From Monocercomonoides exilis (taxonomy: Eukaryota > Preaxostyla > Oxymonadida > Polymastigidae), in contig LSRY02000040.1 in the NCBI GenBank assembly GCA_001643675.2, positions 524,001-588,000 on the forward strand: a stretch of DNA of 64,000 bases. Reading direction: 5' to 3'. Position 1 is the stretch's first letter, and the number at the start of each line of letters is the position of its first letter. Below the pieces are notes generated by a model, which was given only the letters and a program-made list of their open reading frames with translations, searched no databases and was not told where the DNA came from. A program made the position numbers and the translations under genes. Positions 23,595-35,800 of the stretch are shown one piece after another.

Positions 23595-23835
23595 GGGTGA
23601 TTCTTTTTGAAAAGTCACAAATGTTTAATTTTCATATACTTCAAAAAATATCATATTTTGTTCAAATTTCAATTTCAGTACACAAATATCCTCAAGAAAG
23701 TTGGAAATTATATTATCATGTAATAGATTCCATTTGAGTGAAATTTGATATTTGTTAACAAAATAGTTAGCAAAATATGAAATTTTTGGTTTATTTGAAA
23801 ATTAAACATTTGTGACTTTTCAAAAAGAATCACCC
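23595..23835. mobile_element. MITE-like inverted-repeat element with 40-bp perfect ends and a 4-bp target duplication
   Basis: Bases 23595-23634 and 23796-23835 are perfect reverse complements (40/40), beginning GGGTGATTCTTTTTGAAAAG. The element is flanked on both sides by ACCT (23591-23594 and 23836-23839), a likely target-site duplication. Homology between the arms continues imperfectly inward for about 30 bp more. At 241 bp it has no coding capacity, so it would need a transposase supplied from elsewhere. It lies at the end of a coiled-coil pseudogene. Confidence 0.85.
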
Positions 23836-23839
23836 ACCT

Positions 23840-26417
23840 AATCGATTGTTATTGTTTTTTTCCTTTTGTTTTCAATATTAATTCAGCTTTCTTCTTCAAA
23901 ATCGTGAGCAGTTTCTTTTTCTTTTTCTTATTTCCAGCATCATAATCGAATTTTTAAATCTCCAAATTTTCGAAGCTTCTTTCCTTTTTCATTTGAATGA
24001 GATTCTTTCCATTGTGCAATTTGAATAATGATGAGTAAATCATCATTAATAAAATTGAATTTTCATCAGCATGATTAACAATTCTATCAAACTTCAATCA
24101 TTGTTCATCGTATTTAATAATTTAAATAATAATCTTTTCCAAACCTTTTTCATGTGTCAACATACTATTTTCACTAATCCGTTGTTTATTTTTGAAAACA
24201 AAAAATATGAAAATCTTAAGGAATGTGATCGAAAACCTTTTTATAATAATAACGTGAATGGGACAAAATTTTTTGCCATGTAATTTTTGTTATACAAAGT
24301 TCTTTCAAAGATTTTTTTCGACTTATTTGTATTTCAATATTTAATGGTGCACAGTTATATCAAAATTATAATCATCCATTTAAAGAAAAAGTATGGAACA
24401 AATCATTAAATTTTTCATTAATGAAAGAATTCTGTCCCAAATAGCAATAATGTTTGAAAGCAGATGAAATGTTTAACAAAATGTTGCATTGGACTAATAA
24501 TGAACTTAATCAGATAGATTCAACGCTCCATTTCTTTAATATTCCAACAATTTTTTTATCAAAAAAAAGCAATTCATAATAAGATCATTAAAAAGAAATA
24601 CGTTTTCAGAAAAGAAGAAATGTTTTCAAAAAATCATATCCATTCGACAGATTGATCTTTTTGACAGACTGATCTTTGTCATTCGACTGATTTCGACAAA
24701 GATCTTTCGATAACCCATTGATATTTTCAGAAATTTGAAAATTAAATATCTATTTGTTCGAATCTTGTGGAAATTAAAAAAATTAAAAAATAAAAAACAA
24801 TTGAATAAAAACGGAAAAACTTTATCTTGATTTGTTGTTTTTTCGTTTATCAAAAAATGAAGTTTTGGCTAACTGTCTTGTCAGTCGATTTGTCGAGCCT
24901 TGAAAAAAATGTCGGTCTGTGGTAAAGGTCTGGTTAAAACTGTTGCAATTTATTATAATTGCTGAATGAAAAAAGTGCAAGCATTTTCTGAAATTTTTAT
25001 TGACGATTGTGATGATTTGCCACATAGGGGAAGTCATATTGAGTTTTGTTAAGCGGAGAGCAAACATATGTCATTTGGTGACTATTAATAGACAAAATAT
25101 GTTTCATGACGGTCAAAGAGAGAATTTTCAAATAAGAACCTCCACAATGAAACAATAATTTTCTATGTATATATTTGTGTATATTCATTCGAATAAGTGT
25201 AGAAAGAAAATACGATATATAAAAAAAGAATATAGATAAAATGTCAAATTTGGAATTTTTTGATCATCAGACTGTCAGTGAAGTCAGTGACTGTCAATGG
25301 AATATGTGTCTAGCAGGGAAGAAATTTTTATTGCATTTATGAAACAATAGTGAAGTTCGATTAATAGAAAAAATGAACAAATTTCTTAATATTTATTTAT
25401 TCAACGAAATCACAAAAAAATAAGTTAAAATAAAAATATTTGAAAAAATCGAATACTGACGTGGATTTTCAATCACTGATGGACGAGACAAAAGTAATTT
25501 TATCTGCAACACATGTTTAGAGGAGAATATCCCATTGCCATAAAAACCCGAAATATTTAATGAATAAATAAAGTTTACAAAAAACTTCCCTGGTTGACTT
25601 TAACTAAAATTTAGCTCCATAAAACCATCAGCAAATATTTAGTCCTTTCCATTGTTGTTTAATTAAAAAATTTCCTGAAACCTAATAAATTTATCAAGAA
25701 ATTAAATTTTATTAATAATTGATTTTATTGATTGCACAGTAAAATGATTTACTCCTTTTTTAGAAATTTTTTCGAAATCCTTCAATGGAGTTTTCATTTC
25801 AAAATACATAGATAGTATCATTTCCTATATGGGGCAAAATATTTGACTTCAGGCATTTTCATTTAAAAATTATGCTCTTTTCATTGACTATTTCATATCA
25901 AAAAATATTATAAAAATGGTTCAATTTTTTGACATTCGCGAAATGTTGGAAAACTTCATGTTTTGATTTCAATGATGCCTGTTGACGTATATAAAAATAA
26001 AATTAATTACAAAATCTGAGAATATGAAATAAAGTTATGAGCGAAGCAATTTTTCTGTGCTTTTTGCAAAAAAAGCTTGAAAGTCCGTATTTTCCCCCAT
26101 ATGTTATTTATATATTTATTTATTCATTCATTCTTGTAATATTGTAATAAAAGTGTTAACTTGCTCTTATGTGAATTCAGCAATATTAACAACATGTCAA
26201 AACAGTTCTTAGTCGAACATATGTGCATAGGTGAAACTGTCTTCCTTTTGCAATTCTGGATTTAAATAATTTATTTTGTGATATTTGAAATACATAAATT
26301 ATTAATAAACTTTTGTAAGGACCGATTTTCCGCAAAACTTAATGCTTCTTGTGAAAAAAATATTTAAAAAATGACCCATAAATATGTTTATTTTTTTTTA
26401 AAAAAATTAATAAAAAT
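23840..26417. other. Long AT-rich gene-poor region
   Basis: 2.6 kb without a supported gene. A weak inverted pair (GGGACAAAATT near 24258, AATTCTGTCCC near 24429) could mark another small element. A local repeat of GACAGATTGATCTTT / GACAGACTGATCTTT lies at about 24645-24680. Short readings near 24985-25130 may be old coding DNA, but the strand is ambiguous. Confidence 0.35.
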
Positions 26418-26676
26418 GGGTGATTATTTTTGAAATCATTACTTTTTTCGGGTTGCAGGATTTTCATAATTTGCTTGTCATTGAAAAGAGCTTTTGTTTT
26501 CAAATGCCTAATATTTTCATAACTGCTGTCAAAACAAATGTTAAAGCTCAAATATAGATGAAGATGTTTTTTAAGGAACTTTTTGAACTTTTCAATGAAC
26601 TTTTGTTGAAATTCAAGAGAAATTTTCGAACAGAAAATTTTCGAATTAAAAAATATGATTTCAAAAATAATCACCC
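26418..26676. mobile_element. Second MITE-like element with 22-bp perfect inverted ends
   Basis: 26418-26439 (GGGTGATTATTTTTGAAATC plus two bases) is the exact reverse complement of 26655-26676. The end sequence is clearly related to that of the 23.6-kb element: shared GGGTGATT, then TTTTTGAAA. At 259 bp it is similar in size to the first element. The flanking 4-mers (AAAT and ACTT) do not match, so the target duplication has decayed or was never 4 bp. The interior shows only weak arm-to-arm similarity. Confidence 0.75.
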
Positions 26677-26688
26677 ACTTTATCATTT

Positions 26689-27208
26689 TTTTGTGAAAAA
26701 CATGGCAAATGTGAGTGTGACGGCGAGTACGGGAGTTTGACACGTCTGCTAAATTACGAATTGAACAATGATATCTCAATAAATAATATAAATGAACTTA
26801 TTGATTTTTTCAATAAGATCACACACAACTCTCATTCACTGAATAATTTTGACCTTAATGAACAAAAAAAATACATATCGGTATTTTTTTCAGGTTGCAA
26901 TATTTTTTTATTTTTTCTTTTGATGATTGTTGATGTTTTTTCTCTTTTTTTTAATTAATTTTTTCAAATACAACGCTTCTAATAAAATTCTTTGGAAAAA
27001 GCTAAAGGCAGATGCATTGAAAACCTTCTTATTTTTAGAAAAGCGAAATGAAAATATTTACAGATCTGTTTCTTCTCCATGGAATTCAAGAGGGGATGAA
27101 AAGATGAATTTTAAAGAGGAAAGGGTGAGAGATGAAAAAAATAAAAAACAATTTTCAATTCGTGAGTCTGTTCCACAAGTTGAGTTAATTGGAAGCAACA
27201 CGTTATAA
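26689..27208 (+). pseudogene. Possible transposase-like gene remnant (two exons)
   Basis: An open frame just right of the second MITE reads CEKHGKCECDGEYGSLTRLL, then NNINELIDFFNKITHN..LNEQKKYIS. A donor GTATTT at 26881 and an acceptor at 27000-27001 (121-nt intron) join it in phase to LKADALKTFLFLEKRNENIY and a C-terminal tail ending at TAA (27206-27208). HGKxxxDGxxG-type motifs occur near the C-terminal side of several eukaryotic DDE transposases, so a transposon remnant is plausible. The rest of such a protein is missing upstream, where the MITE sits. The identification is weak. Confidence 0.35.
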
Positions 27209-27414
27209 TTGTTCACTGAAAGAAAAAAACACTGTTGTTTTTTGAATTAGTTTTATCAAAGTTTTTCGATTTGTTGTTTTCTGCTTTCGAATAATTTTGT
27301 CTTTGTTTTGAAAACGAACTTTTCAAGTTGTTTGTTGCTCAAGCTTTTTTTTTTTGGAATATTTTTCCAAAAAAAATTTTCGGACACCGATTTTTTTTGC
27401 AGTGTGCAGAAAAT

Positions 27415-27512
27415 GAAGGGGCTAGGCTGATTCCGTCCTGGGATTGTGCTGTGACCGATCCAGTACAGTTCCTTGAAGGCTTTGGGTCCAGAATCAGCCT
27501 CCCAGGGCAAAC
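27415..27512. ncRNA. Structured repeat, copy 1 (candidate non-coding RNA)
   Basis: GGCTGATTC (27425-27433) pairs with GAATCAGCC (27491-27499), nine base pairs. CCTGGGA (27437-27443) can pair with TCCCAGG (27500-27506), which would make a pseudoknot with the first stem. Between them lie a small CTGT/ACAG hairpin and the run GGCTTTGGGTCCAG, which is conserved in the second copy at 63.8 kb. The segment is much GC-richer than its AT-rich surroundings. I do not recognise it as a known snRNA, SRP, RNase P or tRNA. The strand is not determined. Confidence 0.5.
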
Positions 27513-27529
27513 GCTTGATTAGTCATTTT

Positions 27530-28832
27530 TGAACCAATTCAAATTTTAAATGAAAGTTTATTATTTGATAATTTTGTTTTGTTTTTGTATAAACTTTTTC
27601 GGACGGAATTTTAAGTTTAAATATTTTTGTATTCATTTTTTCCAAAATTTTTTGAAATCTGCATTTTTCGAAAGTTTTGGAGATATTGTAAATGCAAAAA
27701 TAAAATAACTATTGAGAGAATGTGATTTTTTATTTTTCGATAAAGATAAAAAAAAACATATGATGTTTGCATTTGAATAAAAGAAAATACGTTCTCCGAA
27801 GGGCTTTTACTGTTTCAGTAATATTTGGAATGTTCAAAATGAAATATTTGACTTATTAGTTATCATTAAATTTGTATATTGAATTATTGCTCATTTTTTG
27901 TTACAGATGTGTGTTGCATTCACAAATTCTTCAAATTCAGAAACGATATTAGAACTTCTGGGTGATTTCATTGAATCTTCTGCTTCAATTGCAATTGGAT
28001 GATGAGTTTGTTGAACCCACGCAGTTAAAAAATTCTTTACCATCGTGAAACACAATCAGAAACTGTTTTCATCAATTGATCGGAATATTTGGAGTTTCAA
28101 ACCGTTTTGAAATCATTTTCACACAGCAAAACTTGAAGCAAATAATAACCGTGGAATGAGACACTTTTGTATTGTTTACAGCGAAATGAGAAATCAAAAG
28201 AAAGGTTTGCGTTATTGGCTGAAAAGAACGTAGAATAGCGGTGTAAAGAAAATATGAATTTTTGCATGATTTTTTCCTTTATCAGAATGACGAAATTCAG
28301 AAAAAGAGAAATGTTTTTTGCGTTACAGTAATTGCACATTGTTCCTTAGACAATTATGTTATTCCAAGAAATTTATGGCATGAATGCTTTCGCTGAATTA
28401 TAATTTGTTTGTGAATACATTTCTGTAGAATACGTTCTGAAACAAAGCAAATATTTGATTAGAGCATCATATATTGCACAGATATATTTGATGAATAATT
28501 CACGATCAAGTGTTTGTGTTTGCAGAAATTATATATTATAAAGAATTAAAACAAAGAACAAACTGAATAAATATTGAAAACAAGCAATCATTTTTTCATC
28601 GAACTGCTATCTTCAATTCTTTTAACAAATATAATGTGACTATAAATTCTTCACATAAGCAATTTCGATTGTTTTATCATGATCAGAAAAATAATTGCTG
28701 AAATTTTTTATGAGAAAACAATAGATAATGTTTTTTCACTTTTCATTTTTCTCACGTAAATATTATTATCACCTAAAGAAAAACAGAAGTGTTAAAGAAA
28801 ATGATGGAGTGATATGATTATTTTGTGAAATG

Positions 28833-28876
<44 letters not shown>

Positions 28877-29800
28877 ATTTGTGTTTCAAAATAGCAAATG
28901 CTCACTCAAAAATATTAAAAAACTGTTTTTAACATAAATTCTATATTTAATTGTTGTCATATTTGAAAACTTTACAATTTTTCTAAACATGAAAAATGAC
29001 CGAAAATTTTTACAGAGCTTGCATGCTTTTAGAAATAATGAGCCATTTAATGTCATATTTTTTCATTTACAAACATAGTTCAAAAAACATTTAGTGATGA
29101 AAAAATTTGAAAAACAATTTTCCTAAAAAAAATATTTTTTTTGGTTATATTTTTATTGGGAAAAAGTGAAACATTCAAAAATGTTTTAAAAAAATAAAAT
29201 TTGACTAAAAAATAATGCAAAAAAGATATTTTGTTGATATTTTGGTATATTTTCGAAAAACAATTATTCCTTATCAAAAAATTGATTGATCTCAATTGCC
29301 CTAAATTTTATTTTTTTTCGATTTTTGATCTTTTTTTATGATATCAAAAAGAATCACGCATTTCAGTTGTACAAAACTTATTTTTTAAAAAAGGTTTTAA
29401 GTGAAATGCTTCCTTCTATTCTTCCGTTGGAAAAAGACAACAAACGTAGCAATTATGGGAAAAACAATAAATAAAATAATTGAATTGAATAGAAAAATGA
29501 ATATAAAAAATTTTGTGAAAGGATAAGGAACATAGCAACGGTAACAATAGGCAAGTTATTAAATTGGTAAAGTGTTCCCAACTCTTCTCTTTCAGAGCAT
29601 TCATCAAAATGTTCAATTGGGAGGGTCTTTCATTTCACAATTGAACGGATTTTCAGGGAGCAAAACAGTTCCATCATTGATTCCACCAGTCGGCACATGT
29701 ACATTGAAAGTTCTTTCATATTATTCTTCATTCTAATTTCTGAGCATAATTCTCCCCTCCATCTTATCCTCCTTCGTTTTCTGAAGCAAGCGCAACCATA
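27530..29800. other. AT-rich gene-poor region with a 40-nt A tract
   Basis: 2.3 kb without a supported gene. An uninterrupted run of 40 A residues lies at 28836-28875. GAATCACGC preceded by ATATCAAAAA (29341-29359) resembles the right end of the MITE-like elements but has no clear partner. Between 27900 and 28600 there are only short readings with many stops. Confidence 0.4.
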
Positions 29801-29824
29801 TTATCTGTCCTGCTCAACGCCCTT

Positions 29825-32800
29825 CTATCCCGCATCAAGCAACCCCATTTCAGTAATATCTCGAACAATTTCCGATTTGTCTTCCCCTTTCTGATTTCTC
29901 TTTTTCTTTTTCTTCCTTTTCTTTGGTTTTTCCTCCTCTCTTTCTTCTTCTTTGTCTTCTTTCACCACTTCCTTTGCTTCATCCAATACCTTGTTGACAA
30001 CTTTTTCTTCTGAATCTTCTCCGATCATCGAAAAATGGCTGTTTTGTGCTGAACATATCCCAATATAATATTCTGTTGACTTTCCATTTCTTCCATCATC
30101 TGCAGCAACCTTACCCAACTCCTCCAATTCAATCTCGGATACTTCCTTCTCATCCCCAATTTCATCATCCTCTTCCACATGTTTCCGTTTTTTCCCCTTC
30201 TTTCTCTTCCCCCTTTTCACTTTTCTATCTCTTTTTGGTAAATTTCCATCATCCTTTCCACCTGTAAAAGAACCGCTCTTTATGCCTCCATCCTTTTCGC
30301 TGTTCAGAAGTGAAGCAATCGTCTGTATTTCAACATAATTCACAGGTACCACCTCTACAACTTCTTCTTGATCGAATTTATTCTCAATAATTTCTTTATT
30401 CTCGTATGGATGGAGTTCTTTACATTTCTCTGATTGCACTCCCATCTCTTTTCCCGTTTCTCCTGTCAATAACGTTCGCATCTCCCTCTCCTCCTCCTCA
30501 ACTCTTTCTGCAATATCTTCTTTTCTCCATTCCCCTCTCCCAACATTCTTTGATTCTTCAACATTTCCATCTTCAACTCTCCTTCCACCTCTATTCTGCT
30601 TCTTTCTCATTATCACAACCACAATAATAATAGCAAATAACAGAATCACAATAACAACAATGCACCCAATAAACGCAATCAAACTCCATTCAATTTTATC
30701 CTCTCCTTTTGATATTATTTCATCTCCTTTTTGTTCAGTCTTACTTCTGTTCTTCAGAATGAATGAATTTGTTGATGAAGGAGATTCACCATTCCCAAAC
30801 AAAATATGCACACTAACCTCAACATCATTTCCACAATTGTTGATAAGATCCTTTGTCGCACTACCCTCAACTTCTCTTTCCGATAAGAATCCATTTCTAT
30901 CAAAATCATGTTTTTCAATCTCTTTCTCTTCTCCCTTCTTTTTCACAACTGAGAATGACAAATTGCATGGAACAAGAAGCATTCCTTTGAATGTCAGCTT
31001 CATTCTGTTTGCTTCTTCTTTTGCTTCCACACTCTCCAGCACAGGAATGAAGAATGATGAATCCCTTTCAGAAATAATCCCTTCAAAACTGCACCCATCA
31101 TTCAACATCCAGAGTGATGTATTTCTTTCCCATCCATCTCCTCCCCACAAACTCATCACATTCAATGTTCCAAAATTAGAACAAATGATATTTCTTCTCA
31201 ATGATGGATATCCTTCAATTGAGGGATTATTGTTCAAAAACTTTCCTTTCTCAATTGTTTCATTTCCTCCACTCATTGTAATTCCACCTTCTTGTGAATT
31301 TGAGATTGTTATTTCCTTCATCTCCACATTGCTGTTTTCAATATCAACCAACGACCCATTCCATTCACATAATCCTTCTTTTCCTTCAACCTCTTCATTG
31401 ATAATCTCCCCTTCTTTTTCTCCATCAAGCACACATGCCTCAACCCTCACAACCTTTGACTGCTTTATCTTCATCACGCTTCCCTTGTTCACCGAATTCC
31501 TGCATTTTCCAAACGAGCAGTTCAGCACATTCACCTCTTGCTCAGCATCATTCATCCCAATCGCACACCCTCCCGACAGCAAGGAAATATTCTCAATCGT
31601 CATGATCTTCATCACCACCTTCGCTTTTCCTCCAACGCTCACAATATCTCCTTCACATTCGACGTTCGATATTCCTGTTTCAACAATTGTCACATTCGAT
31701 TCTTTGTTGAATAACAGCACCGATCCTGCTGATTCCAAATCCTTGAATGTTGTTTCTGAGATCTTCAGTTCTCCGCTTTCCACGCTCACAACCGAACTGT
31801 TCAGCCTCATCTCAACAGCTGTTGCTGAAGAGTAGAATTCACATTTATGGATCTCCATTGACCCGTTCTTCACTTTCATGATGTAGCTGTGAGAAGCCTC
31901 AAACGTATCTTCAAACTCGAATGAGCACCTCTCCACAGCGCTTTCGTTTATAAACTCCATGATGCAATCCTTCTCTGCCGATTTCTCAATCTTGGATTTC
32001 AGCTTCACAATCGCCTGAGACTTTTTGTATGAATTCACATTCAGATCCCCAATCACACATTCGCCCGAAACCACTCCTTCTCCATCAATCAGAATCGCAT
32101 TCATCACTCCTTGCTCAATGTGGTTAATTGCAACATTGATGCTGCTGCAAGGATTGCCCTGAGCCCCGCATCGTCTGCCATCCACTCCTCCTGCATTCAA
32201 AAACACTTGTAGACCTTTAAAGTATGTGATTCGGGGAATCAGATTATCAATTCCCTCGATTTCTGAATCGCATCCGCAGATGGAGTTGTCTGAGTTCAAT
32301 GACTCCTGGTTGTAGTTCAAAGTGAACAGCGTTTCGTTGATCTGTTTTGCAATCGAGTAGCATTTGATGAATATGTCATTCCCTTCGTGTGCCTCATTCA
32401 AATAAAACATGATGTTCACGATGTTGAAATTCAGAGACGGAATCCTGGTGTCATCTTCAAAATTCACATTTTCTTCGGCTCCATCGATATACAGCCCTCC
32501 TCCGCGCCCTGATTCCGTCGAGCACTTGCATATCGAAAATGAGCTGCCATTCACTTTTAAAACAGATTCATCATCCTTCAACACCACTTTCACTCCTCCA
32601 CCTTCATTGCTCAAGGTGCTCTTGCAACTCGTCATAAAACACTCATCCGTCATTCATTCTATTGCATAATCAAATGATCCCACATCAACAACACTTTCCC
32701 TATTTCCTTCATTCGTGATATTCGCAAATGAACAGCCATTAACTTTCAGCAATGGCATGCTGTTTTTAGGATGACTGTTTTCTGCCGCATTCAAACTCGA

Positions 32801-35800
32801 TGAAACTGACGCTTCATTTGTGAGTTCATCCTCAAATATCGAAATCAGACTGTTTGCTGTCAAAGTGGCTGACGAAATGTTCACATTCTGAATCGTCACC
32901 CGGCTCGCACTTGGGCTGAAAGCAATGAACCCTTTCAAATCAGAAACCAAATTCATCGTGCATTTCTCAATCAGAGCACTCCCTCCATTTATTCTTATCA
33001 TGCAATATCCAACTGCCTCTGTTAGCCCTGACAACGATCCAAATGAACAATCCGTGACTGTCAAGAATGCATTTGTTCCTGACGATTCAATGAATACTGC
33101 ATGATTGGTGGTTATGCTGGGTTTGGTGAACGAGACATTCACAAACTACAGACTCACATTCGACAATATCATTGAACCATCATCCAAATCATTCCCATCT
33201 TCATCAGATATTGTCACGCTTGTCCCTTTCTTTGTTCCTTTTATCACAACTGCTGGAGCCTCTGAATCTGGCTAAGTTGGCAACGAAGACAAGAATGATA
33301 TCGAATGGCTCAGCAGCCCTGATCCCACAATAACAATATGTTTTTCGCCTTCTCCAAGTGTTGAATATCTCAGTGATATCAGGTGATTGATCGATGAACA
33401 CGGTGCTTCAGAAAACCCGCACCCGCTGAAGTCTCCTCCATTCTCTCTCGAAACAAACCCATCACCACTCCAGTTTGCCCACAAATGCACAACCAAAGGA
33501 ATCACATATCCATTTTCTCCTGTGCTTGCTCTCTCCCATCCACACAGCTCATCCAAGGAATTCTTGTCACTTGCACTCAATCCCCATTTCAGTTGTTCGT
33601 TCGACATAACCTCGTCCAGGTCATTTCCCGATATGAATACTTTCTTCCCTTTCCAAGCATTGCACCCGCTGAATGTTGCTCCTTCCATCTTAAATGATCC
33701 CATTGCATCTGCCAATCGAACAAACATCCCTCCTCCCATTCCTCTTCCTTTCTGCAAGTTGTCCTCTGCTGGCACCTGGCATCCCGTGAATGTGACGCTT
33801 TTAATCTCCAAACTTCCTCCGTCCTCAACTGAAATCATCATCCCTCCTCCTTTCATTCCACTTCCACCTGTGCATGTTGTTGAAATGCTGCAGTTATCCA
33901 CAATAGCGCTTCCATCTTCATTTATCGCAGCACCGATGCATCCTCCTTCTCCGCTCCCGCCTTCCACAGTCACTCCACTCACTCTGCTGTTCTTAATATC
34001 CAATTTCACTCCGTTTGTCATCGATATTGGCGACTTCCCATTCATCGTCAGTGTCGCTGCAATTTCCATCACAAATCCATTCATTATTAATTCTCCCCCT
34101 TCAATGTTTATAACATTATATCCGATCTTTCCATCTGTCAATGCTCCGCTTTCAAATGAAACAGAACAGTTCGCCATGTTGAGTGTTGATGTTGAATGAA
34201 TAAATGCAGTCCTCCTTTCATTGATAACTTTGTTCATCACAAATGCCAAATTAGTCATTTCAAATGATTTTGTGCACTCGATAAGGCCATTTTGGCTAAT
34301 TTCTCCTCCATCCTTCACCTCAACTTTCATCTTCTCTCCCGCTGATACCTCTTTCCCTTTCAAATTCACGCTTCGGGAAGTCACTTTAATAACATTAGTT
34401 ATTGAAGATTTAGAAACAACTTCCACTGTTTGCAGCCCATCGTCAACTTGAGTGTTCATGCAATAGTCAATTGTCAGACACCCAAACTTCACAAACCCAC
34501 AATAACTGTGATCCAGCACCATGTCACCGCTCCTGCCGACAGTCAATGTCGATCCGATTGACTGCAAATACACAAACAGTGGAATCACTTCTCCATCTAT
34601 CAGATCTTCGCTCCCGCAAAACTTCAGCACATCTGACGGAGTGGTAGTTTTATCAAAAAATGAAAAAGAGTTTTCATTCACCATTTCATTGAGCCAAATC
34701 TTTGAACCGCAGCGAATAAACACATCCTTCCCATATAGTGCGTCATTCGGCGATAAAAGCTGAGGTGAAAACGCATTTTTTGAGGAAATATTCAATGTGC
34801 ACAGCGAGTTCTGTATCTCTACCATCATTCCCCCGCCTCTCCCTTTAGTTCCTCCTTCATAATTCTTCGCCTCGCACCCACCAATTTTATTGCTCCCATT
34901 CACAACCACACTTCCCTTTCCGTCCATCCTCACAAATATTCCCCCACCTCTTCCGATATCATTTTCTTTTCCGTGGCATTTGCAGTTCCTGATGATGCAC
35001 GAATCAATAACAACAATCCCAGATGTATCCTGTGCACTCGCACGTGCTTTTCCAATTGCTCCATTGATCAGTCCCCCGTCTCCATTTTTTTTTTCAATGC
35101 CGCTAATACTGCATCCTTCAAAATACACAACATTCATATCTGCTTCAAACTCGACGAACGAGTGCCCATCAAATGTCAGAATTTCTTTGATCATAAAACG
35201 CTCCAATCTCAGATTGCCCTCAGTTGCCTTTACGAAGCTGTATTCAATCGGGTAAGTCGTGTCAACGCCTGATGAATAGCCAACTGAGCAGTCTGTGAGC
35301 TTCAGGAGTGCAGAGCTGGCCAAAATCAGCGATTTCACATCTGTTAACGCTGTTGGGATTGAAAATGTGATATTTTCTATTGTGCATGAGCATGTGCTTT
35401 GCGTCTTAATCAACCAATCAGAACTTTTGGTTACTAGGTCAATCACATTCACTTTTGTTTCAACCGCTGCACAAAAGATCTTCCATTCATTGGTATCTGC
35501 CATGGCAACCTCTTCAGCAAGCTCGAATCCTGGATCCAGCTCAATGCTTTTATTTGAATCTGTATATTGCGCAACGGCAGCGTGAGTGATTGTGGCACAC
35601 GGATAATAATCAAACCCACAAAACCACGAGTTGTATCCCCCCAACCCTTTCTTCGCCTTCCCGACATGTGCCGCAGCGGGAAATGTGTCCAGAAACACAT
35701 TCAGCGGGAATTGTCCCATTGATGGGTCACTCCGATCGATTCCCACCAGTTCCTTTAATGTTGATATGCTCTGTATATTTTTCAGCGTTGACGTTGTTAT

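Noticed and set aside
24757-24769. tRNA B-box-like GTTCGAATC
   Set aside because: No A box or cloverleaf can be drawn upstream.
26339-26779. 146-codon minus-strand ORF
   Set aside because: It spans both inverted ends of a MITE-like element and shows no protein pattern.
30660-31835. 391-codon plus-strand ORF inside the beta-helix gene
   Set aside because: It lacks any conserved pattern, whereas the minus frame has signal peptide, beta-helix modules and a membrane helix. Shadow frame.
29825-33274. TAG reassigned to glutamine genome-wide
   Set aside because: Thousands of codons in AP-2 alpha, C2CD5-like, RPL8, TmcB-like and the family genes contain no in-frame TAG, and a TGA also interrupts the same gene.
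33387-34199. 270-codon plus-strand ORF
   Set aside because: Antisense shadow of the beta-helix gene, Ser/Pro-rich by complement of Gly/Glu codons.
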